Part shown: one piece after another, positions 44,766-53,252 of the stretch
Layout: every line of letters starts with the position of its first letter
Position numbering within the stretch: the first letter of the stretch is position 1
Assembly (NCBI RefSeq): GCF_947488515.1
Contig: NZ_CANKZF010000001.1
Location: 248,001 to 312,000, forward strand
Direction: 5' to 3'
DNA length: 64,000 nucleotides
Source: an uncultured Nocardioides sp.
GTDB taxonomy: Bacteria > Actinomycetota > Actinomycetes > Propionibacteriales > Nocardioidaceae
Notes under the pieces: generated by a model
Database searches by the model: none
What the model was told of the DNA's origin: nothing
What the model saw: the letters and a program-made list of their open reading frames with translations, nothing else
Position numbers and translations under genes: made by a program

Positions 44766-46580
44766 TCACCCGGCCACCGGGTCCTGCTCCTGTGCCTGGC
44801 CGGTCTGGACCCGCCACAGGGCGGCGTAGGAACCGCCCCGGTCGATCAGCTCGTCGTGCGTCCCGGACTCGACGACCCGGCCCGCGTCGAGGACCCAGAT
44901 GCGGTGGGCGTGCCGCACGGTCGAGAGGCGGTGGGCCACGACGATCGCGGTCCGCTGGGCGGTGGCCCGACGCAGCGAGCGCTGGATCGCAGCCTCGGTC
45001 TCGTTGTCGACGGCGCTGGTCGCCTCGTCGAGCACCAGCACCGCAGGGTCGCGCAGGAGCGCGCGGGCCAGGGCAAGCCGCTGCCGCTGGCCACCGGACA
45101 GGGTCACGCCGCGCTCGCCCACCCAGGTGTCCAGGCCGTCGGGCATCGCCTCGATGAAGTCGAGCGCGGCGGCCGCTTCGGCGGCGTCCCGCACCTGCTC
45201 TCGGGTGGCGTCGGGTCGGCCGTAGGCGATGTTGTCGGCCACGGAGCCGGCGAACATGAAGACGTCCTGGGCGACGTAGCCGAGCGAGCCGCGCAGCGAG
45301 TCCCAGTCGAGGCCCCGCACGTCCTGCCCGTCGAAGAGGACCGAGCCCTCGCGGGGGTCGTCGAAGCGCAGCACCAGCCGCAGCAGCGACGACTTCCCCG
45401 AGCCGGTGGAGCCCACGATCGCGTGGGTCTCGCCCGCGGGGACGAGCAGGTCGATGCCGTGCAGGACGTCGGGCCCGTCGGCGTACCCGGCACGTACGCC
45501 GCGCAGCTCGACGCGGCCGGCGACCGGGCGCTCGAGGGCCGTGGCGCCGGCCGGCACCGTGACCGGCACCTGGAGCAGGCCCAGGATGCGGGCCGCCGAC
45601 GCGCGGCCGCGCTGGTAGAGGTCGAGGACCTCGGCGACCTCGGTCAGCGGCCAGAGCAGCCGCTGCGTCATGAAGACCAGCACGGAGTAGAGGCCGACCT
45701 CGAGGTCGCCGCGCAGCGTCGCCCAGCCGCCGAGCAGCAGCGTGCAGGTGAATCCGGCCAGGATCGCCATCCGGACCAGTGGCACGAACGCGGCCGAGGA
45801 CCGGATCGCCTCGGTGTTGGCCCGGCGGTAGGCGAGGGAGACGGCCGCCACGCGGTCGCGCTCGCGGTCCTCGGCGGTGAACGCCTTGATGGTCGCGATG
45901 CCGGAGATGTTGGACGAGAGCGTGCTGGACAGGTCGGCGACGGCGGCGCGGACCCGGTCGTAGAGCGGCTCGAGGCGACGCTGGAAGACGAGCGACCCGA
46001 TGACGATCAGCGGGATCGGCAGGAAGGCGAAGAGCAGGAGCTGGCCCGACGCGGCGGCGAAGACGGCACCCACGAGCAGCACGTTGAGCGCGGTCTGCAG
46101 GATCGCCGGCGCGCCGACGTCGAGGAAGCGCTCGAGCTGGTTGACGTCGTCGTTGAGGGTGGCGAGGGTCGAGCCCGCCGGGCGGCTCTCGTGCCACCCG
46201 AGGTCGAGGTGCTGGACGTGGTCGTAGGCCTCCACGCGCAGGTCGTGCTCGACGCCCTGGGCGAGGCCGCGCCACAGGACGCTGGCGACGTACTCGCTCA
46301 CCGACTCGACGAGCCACACCACGGCGTTGATCACGGCCAGCCAGCCGAGCTGGGCGAAGCGCGACTCGACGCCGAGCACCTCGCCGACGAACGACGCGTC
46401 ACCGCGCACGACGACGTCGACGGCCGCACCGATCAGGAGCTCGGGGACGACGTCGGCCACCTTGTTGACCGTCGAGGCCGCGACTGCGCCGACGAACCTG
46501 GGGCGGTAGGCCCCGTATCGGCGCCAGAGGTCTCTCAGCGGCTGGACGGCATCGGGGCTGACGGGCTCGGGCACCCGCAC
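44766..46580 (-). CDS. ABC transporter, fused permease and ATPase (exporter type)
   Basis: A 604-residue half-transporter. Six hydrophobic segments cover about residues 25-310 (ALNVLLVGAVFAAASGQLLL, MAILAGFTCTLLLGGWATL). The ATPase half has Walker A GSTGSGKSS, the Q-loop VAQDVFMFAG, signature TLSGGQRQRLALA and Walker B VLVLDEATSAVD. ABC transporters of this class move lipids, peptides or siderophores. A DtxR/IdeR-like box lies directly upstream, so iron-related export or uptake is plausible. GTG 46580 was used. TAACCT 6 nt before GTG 46574 suggests that start instead. Confidence 0.85.
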   Translation of the reverse strand: MRVPEPVSPDAVQPLRDLWRRYGAYRPRFVGAVAASTVNKVADVVPELLIGAAVDVVVRGDASFVGEVLGVESRFAQLGWLAVINAVVWLVESVSEYVASVLWRGLAQGVEHDLRVEAYDHVQHLDLGWHESRPAGSTLATLNDDVNQLERFLDVGAPAILQTALNVLLVGAVFAAASGQLLLFAFLPIPLIVIGSLVFQRRLEPLYDRVRAAVADLSSTLSSNISGIATIKAFTAEDRERDRVAAVSLAYRRANTEAIRSSAAFVPLVRMAILAGFTCTLLLGGWATLRGDLEVGLYSVLVFMTQRLLWPLTEVAEVLDLYQRGRASAARILGLLQVPVTVPAGATALERPVAGRVELRGVRAGYADGPDVLHGIDLLVPAGETHAIVGSTGSGKSSLLRLVLRFDDPREGSVLFDGQDVRGLDWDSLRGSLGYVAQDVFMFAGSVADNIAYGRPDATREQVRDAAEAAAALDFIEAMPDGLDTWVGERGVTLSGGQRQRLALARALLRDPAVLVLDEATSAVDNETEAAIQRSLRRATAQRTAIVVAHRLSTVRHAHRIWVLDAGRVVESGTHDELIDRGGSYAALWRVQTGQAQEQDPVAG

Positions 46581-46599
46581 AGGTTAGGTGCGCCTAACT
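46579..46599. promoter_or_regulatory. Possible DtxR/IdeR iron box overlapping the ABC exporter promoter
   Basis: Palindrome GTTAGG-TGCG-CCTAAC (46583-46598). Aligned with the recalled 19-bp consensus TTAGGTTAGGCTAACCTAA, it agrees at 13 of 19 positions. It covers the TAACCT -10 on the minus strand. Confidence 0.4.
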
Positions 46600-46608
46600 A
46601 CTGACCGC

Positions 46609-47496
46609 TCAGCGGGCCGCGTCGATGTAGGCGACCATCCGGTCGAAGAGCAGCGTGGCCCGGTAGAGGTCCTCCGACGCACCCGGCGGGTCCGGCTGGG
46701 CAGGGAGGTCCGGATCGCGCCAGCCGGGCCTCAGGTCGTCGGCCAGCGCACCGGTGATCCGGCTGGCGTCGCGGACGACCTGCGGGTCGACCGACCAGAC
46801 GGCCTCGAACGTGCGCTCGCGCGGCCCCTCGGCGCCCTGGCCGGGGAGCTCGACCGCCACCAGGCACGCCGGCAGGTCGGCTGCGTCGCACACGACCAGC
46901 CACTCGCGGTTGAGCGGCGACTCGGGCGGTACGGCGACCTCCACCGGCACCCCGCGCGTCGGAGGGGAGGCGTCCGCCCCGTGGGGGAAGTCGGCGAGGA
47001 CGACAGCGGACCGAGCCGTGCGGGCGAGCTCGCGCCAGCGGTCGTACGACGCGCGCAGGAACCGCTCGCGCTGGAACCCCCCGAAGAGCACCGGGTCGGC
47101 GGCGCGCGCCGCGCACTCGTCCTCGATCGCGTGGCTCATCGACACCAGCGTGCGCCGCGACAGCACCTGCGGCCGGAGCAGCGGGTACTGGCGCCGCAGG
47201 TCGGCGAAGACGGACCCCGTCCGGACCTGCGGGACCTCCGCGCGGTGGACGGCGGCGGCCAGCGAGAGACCCCCGCGTCGGCGCGCCAGCACGTCCAGGA
47301 CAGCCTCGACGTCGGCCTCGCCGTAGCGGCGGTGCCCGCCCGGCTGACGGCTCGGCTCAGGAAACCCGTAGCGCCTCTCCCAGCTGCGGAGCGTCGAAAT
47401 GGGTACTCCGGTCCTGTGGGCCAGATCGCCGATGGTGAGCGATGCGCGGCCACGGGTGTCCAAATGGTTGTCCAAACCTTGTCCACTCCTTCGCAT
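46609..47496 (-). CDS. MerR-family regulator with DICT sensory domain
   Basis: A 295-residue regulator. The MerR DNA-binding domain is clear (LTIGDLAHRTGVPISTLRSW then RRYGFPEPSRQPGGHRRYGE). The rest (about residues 105-290: PLLRPQVLSRRTLVSMSHAI, VVLADFPHG, REWLVVCDAADLPACLVAVE) matches the DICT sensor family, previously predicted to take part in light signalling. It lies divergently 72 bp from crtE, the usual place of a carotenoid-operon regulator. ATG 47496 was chosen, with TTG 47475 possible. Repeats that may be its operator lie inside its first codons. Confidence 0.82.
   Translation of the reverse strand: MRRSGQGLDNHLDTRGRASLTIGDLAHRTGVPISTLRSWERRYGFPEPSRQPGGHRRYGEADVEAVLDVLARRRGGLSLAAAVHRAEVPQVRTGSVFADLRRQYPLLRPQVLSRRTLVSMSHAIEDECAARAADPVLFGGFQRERFLRASYDRWRELARTARSAVVLADFPHGADASPPTRGVPVEVAVPPESPLNREWLVVCDAADLPACLVAVELPGQGAEGPRERTFEAVWSVDPQVVRDASRITGALADDLRPGWRDPDLPAQPDPPGASEDLYRATLLFDRMVAYIDAAR
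47457..47486. promoter_or_regulatory. Three direct repeats (TTGGACA-like), possible MerR-DICT operator
   Basis: On the plus strand TGTCCA begins at 47457, 47469 and 47480 (12 and 11 bp apart). On the minus strand these read (T/G)TGGACA(A/C). The form nTnnACAn at about 11-bp steps is the pattern I recall for CarH/LitR-type MerR operators. The repeats lie within the first codons of the regulator and 83-112 bp upstream of crtE. Confidence 0.45.
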
Positions 47497-47568
47497 CGTG
47501 CCTAGATTTAGTTGGAAGTGTTGCATAGGTTTGGCAACCAAGGAACGATCGAACTGCGGGAGGCACAG

Positions 47569-48612
47569 ATGATCGGCACCGAGACGGATGCGGCCCTGGC
47601 ACGGGTCCTCGACGGTGGGCGCCGGCGCGCGGCCGCGATCGATGCCCACCACGCGCTCCTGTGGGAGGCGCTCTGCGGCGCCACCGAGGGCGGCAAGCGG
47701 TTCCGGCCGGCACTGGTGGTCGCCACCCACGACGCGCTGGGCGGCGGCGCGTCCGACGCAGCGGCCGAGGTGGGTGCGGCGGTCGAGCTGCTCCACACCG
47801 CGTTCGTGATCCACGACGACGTCATCGACGACGACCACGTGCGTCGCGGGCGACCCAACGTCAGCGGCACGTTCCGCGCCCTCGCCGGCATCGACGGGGC
47901 CGACCCCGAGGTGGCGGCCGGCTACGGGCTCACCGCCGCGATCCTGGCCGGCGATCTGGCCCTCGCGGCCGCGGTCCGCACCGTCGCGCTGAGCGGTGCC
48001 CCGGCGCCGGTCGTCGAGCGGCTGCTCGACCTCTTCGACACGGCGTTGCACCGGACGGCCTCCGGCGAGCTCGCCGACGTCCGCCACTCGCTCGACCTCG
48101 CCCCCGCCACCCTCGCCCAGAGCCTGGAGATGGAGGCGCAGAAGACCAGCGCCTACTCCTTCGCCCTCCCCCTGCAGGCGGGTGCGGTGCTGGCCGGTGC
48201 CGACCAGGAGACGACCACCCGGCTCGGTGAGGCAGGCCGGGCGATGGGGATCGCCTTCCAGCTCGCCGACGACCTCATCGGCGTGTTCGGCGACCCGGCC
48301 CGCTCCGGCAAGAGCGCCACCTGCGACCTGCGCACCCGCAAGCAGACGCCGCTCCTGGTCCACGCCCGGATGACGTCGGCGTGGACGCGGATCAGCGGCT
48401 ACGTCGGCCGCGAGCTCAGCGACGCCGAGCTCGACGAGGCCCGGGCGCTCCTCGTGGCCTCCGGCTCGCGACGCTTCGTGGAGGACCTCGCCGAGCAGCA
48501 CCTCGGCCAGGCGCGCACCGTTCTCGACGGCGTGGGCGTCCCGGCCGACCTGATCGACGACGTGGCCGTCCGGCCAGCCGTGCTGGGCGACGGCAGCGAG
48601 GTCGCGGCATGA
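47569..48612 (+). CDS. crtE: Geranylgeranyl diphosphate synthase CrtE
   Basis: A 347-residue trans-prenyl diphosphate synthase. The first Asp-rich motif is DDVIDDD (residues 83-89), the second is DDLIG (234-238), with GKRFRPALV near residue 43. It would condense IPP units to the C20 precursor for phytoene. ATG 47569 is preceded by GGGAGG. TAGGTT near 47526-47531 may be its -10. Its stop overlaps the crtB start (ATGA). First gene of the 15-gene run. Confidence 0.93.
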   Translation: MIGTETDAALARVLDGGRRRAAAIDAHHALLWEALCGATEGGKRFRPALVVATHDALGGGASDAAAEVGAAVELLHTAFVIHDDVIDDDHVRRGRPNVSGTFRALAGIDGADPEVAAGYGLTAAILAGDLALAAAVRTVALSGAPAPVVERLLDLFDTALHRTASGELADVRHSLDLAPATLAQSLEMEAQKTSAYSFALPLQAGAVLAGADQETTTRLGEAGRAMGIAFQLADDLIGVFGDPARSGKSATCDLRTRKQTPLLVHARMTSAWTRISGYVGRELSDAELDEARALLVASGSRRFVEDLAEQHLGQARTVLDGVGVPADLIDDVAVRPAVLGDGSEVAA

Positions 48613-49493
48613 CGCTCTTCGTGGGCCGCAGCGCCCCCCGCAGCCTCTACGACTCCGTGTCCGAGGCGAGCTCGGCCCTGGTCATCCGGGAGTACTCCAG
48701 CTCGTTCGGCCTGGCCTCGCGCCTGCTGGGCGAGCCGGTGCGCACCCAGGTCCGCAACATCTACGCGCTCGTGCGCGTCGCCGACGAGATCGTCGACAAC
48801 CCCGACCCGACCCTCGACCGGTCCGCGCGCGCCACCATGCTCGACTGGCTCGAGGGCGACGTCGCGCACGCCATGCGCACCGGCTACAGCGGCAACCTGG
48901 TGGTGCACGCCTTCGCGCGCACCGCCATCGCCGTCGGGATCGAGCCCGAGCTCGTCTCGCCGTTCTTCACCTCGATGCGCACCGACCTCGACACCCGCTC
49001 CCACACCCAGGAGAGCTTCGAGCGCTACGTCTACGGCTCGGCCGAGGTCGTCGGGCTGATGTGCCTGCGCGCCTTCCTGGCCGCGCCCGACGCCCCGCCC
49101 GACCAGGAGGCGCACTACCAGCGGCTCGCCCCGGGCGCACGCAGCCTGGGTGCGGCCTTCCAGAAGCTCAACTTCGTGCGCGACCTGTCCGACGACCACG
49201 ACCTGCTGCGCCGCGACTACTTCCCCGGACTGGACGTCGAACGCTTCTGCGAGGCCGACCGCGACCGCATCCTCGACGACGTCGACGAGGACCTGCGGGC
49301 GGCCGCGGCCGTCGTGCCCGACCTGCCCCTGAGCAGCCGCCGCGCGGTCCGGGCGGCCCACGCGACCTTCGCCGAGCTGGCCCAGCGGCTGCGCGCCGCG
49401 TCGGCGGAGGAGATCCGCCACACCCGCGTCCGCGTCCCGACGACGGTCAAGCTGCGCCTCGCCGCGAGCTCGCTGCGCGGAGGACGCTCGTGA
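48609..49493 (+). CDS. crtB: Phytoene synthase CrtB
   Basis: A 294-residue squalene/phytoene synthase joining two GGPP into C40 phytoene. The first DxxxD motif is in ADEIVDNPD (Asp59, Asp63). The second is in NFVRDLSDDHD (about 188-198), preceded by the family YxxxSAEVVGLMCLRAF segment. ATG 48609 overlaps crtE, and the stop overlaps crtI (GTGA). Length is normal. Confidence 0.93.
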   Translation: MTLFVGRSAPRSLYDSVSEASSALVIREYSSSFGLASRLLGEPVRTQVRNIYALVRVADEIVDNPDPTLDRSARATMLDWLEGDVAHAMRTGYSGNLVVHAFARTAIAVGIEPELVSPFFTSMRTDLDTRSHTQESFERYVYGSAEVVGLMCLRAFLAAPDAPPDQEAHYQRLAPGARSLGAAFQKLNFVRDLSDDHDLLRRDYFPGLDVERFCEADRDRILDDVDEDLRAAAAVVPDLPLSSRRAVRAAHATFAELAQRLRAASAEEIRHTRVRVPTTVKLRLAASSLRGGRS

Positions 49494-51112
49494 CGCTGCG
49501 CCTGCCCGAACGCCTCAGCCGGTTCACCCCGACGCCCCGCCGCGCCGGTGACGGGTCGCCGCGGCGCGTGGTCGTCGTCGGTGGCGGCATCGCCGGCCTC
49601 GCCACCGCGGCGCTCCTCGCCTCGCGCGGCCACTCGGTCGACCTGCTGGAGAAGAACGATGACCTCGGCGGTCGCGTCGGCAGCGTCGAGCGCGACGGCT
49701 ACCGCTTCGACACCGGCGCCTCGTGGTACCTCATGCCCGAGGTCTTCGAGCACTTCTTCTCACTGCTCGGCACCACCGCCGAGGCCGAGCTCGACCTGAG
49801 GGTGCTCGACCCGAGCTACCGCGTCTTCTTCGAGGGCCACGCCGAGCCGGTCGACCTGCGACCCGACCGCGCCCACAACCGGGCGCTGTTCGAGCGGCTC
49901 GAGCCGGGGGCGGGCGACCGCTTCGACGCCTACCTCCGCTCCGCGGAGGACACCTACGACATGGCCCTGCGCCGGTTCCTCTACACGAGCTTCGACTCAC
50001 CGACGAGCTTCGTGCACCCCGACGTCCTGCGTCGGACGCCTGCGCTCGGCCGGCTGCTCACGCGGTCGCTGGAGAGCCACGTCGCCGGCTCGTTCACCGA
50101 CAACCGGTTGCGCCAGGTGCTCGGCTACCCCGCTGTCTTCCTGGGCTCCTCCCCCAGCCGCACGCCGAGCATGTACCACCTGATGAGCCGGCTCGACCTC
50201 GGCGACCGCGTGCTCTACCCCCAGGGCGGGTTCAGCCAGCTGATCCGCGTCATCGCCGACCTCGCCGAGAAGCACGGCGCGCGGCTGCACACCGGCGCGG
50301 CCGTCACCCGGATCCTCACCTCCGACACGGCAGGTGGACGACCCGTCGTCACCGGCGTCGAGCACGAGACACCGGACGGTCCACGCACCGTCGACGCCGA
50401 CGTCGTCGTCGGCGCGGCCGACCTGCACCACCTCGAGACGGCATTGCTGCCCACCGGGCTCCAGACGCACCCCGAGCCGGCATGGCGCGACCGCTCCCCA
50501 GGGCCCGGCGCGGTGCTCGCGATGCTGGGCGTCGAGGGCCGGCTGCCGCAGCTGCCGCACCACTCACTGTTCTTCACCCGCGACTGGGGGCAGAACTTCG
50601 GTGACATCTTCGGCAAGGATGCACGGGTGCCCGACCCCGCCTCGATCTACGTCTGCAAGCCGTCCGAGACCGACCCCACCGTCGCCCCGGAGGACTGCGA
50701 GAACCTGTTCGTGCTCGTCCCCGTGCCTGCCGACACGACCATCGGCGGCGGCGGCGACGACGGCGCCGGGTCCGAGACCGTCGAGCGCACGGCCGACGCG
50801 GCCATCGACCAGATCGCGTCGTGGGCGGGCGTGCCCGACCTGCGCGAGCGGATCCGGGTGCGCCACACGGTCGGCCCGGAGGACTTCGCCACCCGTTACC
50901 ACTCGTGGCGCGGCGGGGCCCTCGGGCTGGAGCACACCCTGCGCCAGAGCGCCTTCCTGCGCCCGGGCAACGCGTCCGCCAAGGTCGACGGCCTGCTCTA
51001 CGCCGGCGCGAGCACCGTGCCCGGCGTCGGCCTGCCGATGTGCCTGATCAGCGCCGAGCTCGTGCTGAAGCGCCTCAGCGGCGACCGCTCCAGCCTGCCG
51101 GTGCAGGCATGA
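49490..51112 (+). CDS. crtI: Phytoene desaturase CrtI
   Basis: A 540-residue flavoprotein: dinucleotide-binding VVVVGGGIAGLATAALLAS near residue 27, GGRVGSVERDGYRFDTGASW, and the C-terminal carotenoid-desaturase signature (YAGASTVPGVGLPMCLISAE). It would make lycopene from phytoene using FAD. GTG 49490 has GGAGGA and overlaps crtB. A 19-bp gap separates it from the first cyclase gene. No second desaturase is present in the window. Confidence 0.93.
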   Translation: MTLRLPERLSRFTPTPRRAGDGSPRRVVVVGGGIAGLATAALLASRGHSVDLLEKNDDLGGRVGSVERDGYRFDTGASWYLMPEVFEHFFSLLGTTAEAELDLRVLDPSYRVFFEGHAEPVDLRPDRAHNRALFERLEPGAGDRFDAYLRSAEDTYDMALRRFLYTSFDSPTSFVHPDVLRRTPALGRLLTRSLESHVAGSFTDNRLRQVLGYPAVFLGSSPSRTPSMYHLMSRLDLGDRVLYPQGGFSQLIRVIADLAEKHGARLHTGAAVTRILTSDTAGGRPVVTGVEHETPDGPRTVDADVVVGAADLHHLETALLPTGLQTHPEPAWRDRSPGPGAVLAMLGVEGRLPQLPHHSLFFTRDWGQNFGDIFGKDARVPDPASIYVCKPSETDPTVAPEDCENLFVLVPVPADTTIGGGGDDGAGSETVERTADAAIDQIASWAGVPDLRERIRVRHTVGPEDFATRYHSWRGGALGLEHTLRQSAFLRPGNASAKVDGLLYAGASTVPGVGLPMCLISAELVLKRLSGDRSSLPVQA

Positions 51113-51131
51113 GCGCCCGACAGGACGGGGC

Positions 51132-51485
51132 ATGAGCCTTCCCCACTGGGCCTACGTCGCCATGCTGGCGTTCTGCCTCGCCGGGACGCTGCCGCTGGTG
51201 CCCGCCTTCCGGCTGCAGGTGCTCAAGCAGCCCGGACGCCTGCTCCTCACCATCGGCCTCGCCGGGACGCCGTTCCTGCTGTGGGACCTCTGGGCGACGC
51301 ACGTCGGGCACTGGTGGTTCGACGCGGACCAGACGCTGCCGTGGCGCATCGCTGGCCTGCCGCTCGAGGAGATCGGCTTCTTCGTGGTGATCCCGGTCGT
51401 GTCGGTGCTGACGCTCGAGGGCGTGCGCGCGGCCCGGCGCGGCGTACGACCCGGCGCTCCGCGGTCCCGCGAGGACGCGAGGTGA
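51132..51485 (+). CDS. Lycopene cyclase subunit, CrtYc/CrtYe type
   Basis: A 117-residue membrane protein with three helices (WAYVAMLAFCLAGTLPLVPA, LLLTIGLAGTPFLLWDLWA, IGFFVVIPVVSVLTLEGVR) and the cyclase motif LPLEEIGFF. It is one half of the heterodimeric actinobacterial cyclase (crtYc/Yd or crtYe/Yf). Sequence alone does not separate beta- from epsilon-cyclisation. ATG 51132, with the partner gene 7 bp downstream. Confidence 0.85.
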   Translation: MSLPHWAYVAMLAFCLAGTLPLVPAFRLQVLKQPGRLLLTIGLAGTPFLLWDLWATHVGHWWFDADQTLPWRIAGLPLEEIGFFVVIPVVSVLTLEGVRAARRGVRPGAPRSREDAR

Positions 51486-51492
51486 GCCGCAC

Positions 51493-51852
51493 GTGACCTA
51501 CACCGCCATCGCCCTCCTCTGCGTGCCGCTCGCCGTCGTGCTGGACCGCTGGGTCGTCCGCACGCGCCTGACCTCGACCCGCGACTGGTGGTCCGCCTAC
51601 GCGATCATCGTGTTCTTCCAGCTGCTCACCAACGGCTGGCTGACCGGCCGCGGCATCGTGCGCTACTCCGGTGACGCCATCATCGGCAGCGGGCAGATCA
51701 CGATCCTGGGCGACGGCCGCCTGTTCTACGCACCGGTCGAGGACCTGATGTTCGGCTTCGGGCTCGTGCTCTGGACCTGCACCGTGTGGACGTGGCTGGG
51801 TCGCCGCCGCGACCGCTCCGGCGCCCGGTCCGGCGAGGAGGCGCTCGGATGA
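51493..51852 (+). CDS. Lycopene cyclase subunit, CrtYd/CrtYf type
   Basis: A 119-residue membrane protein with three hydrophobic segments (YTAIALLCVPLAVVLDRWVV, AIIVFFQLLTNGWLTG, FGFGLVLWTCTVWTWLG) and the second-subunit motif APVEDLMFGFG. It should pair with the 117-aa subunit to cyclise lycopene ends. GTG 51493. Its stop overlaps the P450 start (ATGA). The absence of a single-chain crtY supports heterodimer use. Confidence 0.85.
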   Translation: MTYTAIALLCVPLAVVLDRWVVRTRLTSTRDWWSAYAIIVFFQLLTNGWLTGRGIVRYSGDAIIGSGQITILGDGRLFYAPVEDLMFGFGLVLWTCTVWTWLGRRRDRSGARSGEEALG

Positions 51853-53252
51853 GCGTCGCGACGCGCCTCCAGGCGATGCAGCCGACAGACGTCGGCGTGC
51901 CGGGACCGACGTCGTGGGACATGGCCCGGGCCTTCCGCTCGATCCGCGCCGACCCGCTGACGTTCCTCGGCGAGGTGTCGCAGCACTACGGCGACACCGT
52001 CTCCTTCCCGGTGCCCGGGGCGCCGGCGCTGCTGCTCAACGACCCCGCCGACGTCAAGCACGTGCTCCAGACCTCGGCGCGCAGCTGGAGCAAGGACACC
52101 GTCCAGTACGCCGCCCTGGCGCGCGTCACCGGTCCCGGCCTGCTCGCCTCGGCCGAGCCGAGCTGGATCGACCACCGACGGCTGGCCGCCCCTGCCTTCC
52201 ACCACCAGCGCCTCGAGGCGGTGGGCGACGAGGTGGCCGCGGCCGCCCGCACCGCCATCGGCGCGCGTCTGGGCGGACCGCACGCCGACGCGGTGGCGGA
52301 CGGAGCGGTCGTCGACGTCGCCGCCCTGACCCACACCATCGGCCTCGACGCGGTCGGCCGCGCGCTCTTCAGCACCGACCTCTCCGACCACGCCCACGAC
52401 CTGCTCGCGGCCACGAGCGAGACCGCCGACCTGGTGGTGCGGCTCGGCCGCTCGATCCTCCCCCGCGCCGAGTGGACCCCGACCCGGACCAACCTCCGGC
52501 TGCGCGCCGCGCGCCGCCGCCTCGACGCCGGCGCCGCCGCGATCATCGCCGAGCGGCGGGCCCGCAACTCCCGCGCCGGCGGGACGCCCCACCACGGTGA
52601 CGACCTCCTCGGGCTGCTGCTCGACAGCGGTCTGGACGACGGCGAGATCCGCGACGAGCTCGTCACCATGGTGATCGCCGGCCACGAGACCGTGGCGGCC
52701 GCGCTCGCCTGGACCCTCATGCTGCTCGCGGAGCACCCGGAGGCGCAGGAGCGCGTGCGCTCCGAGCTCGACGCCCATCCCGGCCCGGTCCCGCTCGTGG
52801 GTCACCGCGAGCGCCTGCCGTGGACGCGCGCGGTCGTCGACGAGGCGCTGCGCCTCTACCCCCCGGCCTGGGCCATCTCCCGCCGCTCGCACCGCGACGA
52901 CGAGGTCGGCGGACGGCAGGTCCCGGCCGGCACGCTCGCCATCATCAGCCCCTGGCTGGTCCACCGGCGGCCCGACCTCTGGCCCGAGCCCGAGGCCTTC
53001 CGTCCCGAGCGCTTCCTCGACGGGACTGCCCGCACCGGCTACCTGCCGTTCGGGCAGGGGCCGCGGCTGTGCATCGGGCGGGAGTTCGCGCTCGGGGAGA
53101 TGGTCGTCGTCCTCGCGGAGCTGCTGCGTGAGCACCGCATCGACGTGCCCGGCGGTCCTGGCGGCTGGACGCGGCCGGTCGCGGAGGCCAAGGTCGCCGT
53201 CCACCCCCGCGGCGGCATGCCGCTCGTCGTACGACGGACGGGCACGCCGTGA
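51849..53252 (+). CDS. Cytochrome P450, likely carotenoid hydroxylase (CYP175A1-like)
   Basis: A 467-residue soluble-type P450. I-helix AGHETVAAALAWTL with the acid-alcohol pair, ExxR in EALRLYPPAW, and heme loop FGQGPRLCIGREFAL with Cys408. The pattern and context resemble CYP175A1 of Thermus, a beta-carotene hydroxylase. It would add ring hydroxyls that the downstream glycosyltransferase can use. ATG 51849 overlaps crtYd, and the stop overlaps the next gene (GTGA). The ferredoxin partner is not in the window. Confidence 0.85.
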   Translation: MSVATRLQAMQPTDVGVPGPTSWDMARAFRSIRADPLTFLGEVSQHYGDTVSFPVPGAPALLLNDPADVKHVLQTSARSWSKDTVQYAALARVTGPGLLASAEPSWIDHRRLAAPAFHHQRLEAVGDEVAAAARTAIGARLGGPHADAVADGAVVDVAALTHTIGLDAVGRALFSTDLSDHAHDLLAATSETADLVVRLGRSILPRAEWTPTRTNLRLRAARRRLDAGAAAIIAERRARNSRAGGTPHHGDDLLGLLLDSGLDDGEIRDELVTMVIAGHETVAAALAWTLMLLAEHPEAQERVRSELDAHPGPVPLVGHRERLPWTRAVVDEALRLYPPAWAISRRSHRDDEVGGRQVPAGTLAIISPWLVHRRPDLWPEPEAFRPERFLDGTARTGYLPFGQGPRLCIGREFALGEMVVVLAELLREHRIDVPGGPGGWTRPVAEAKVAVHPRGGMPLVVRRTGTP

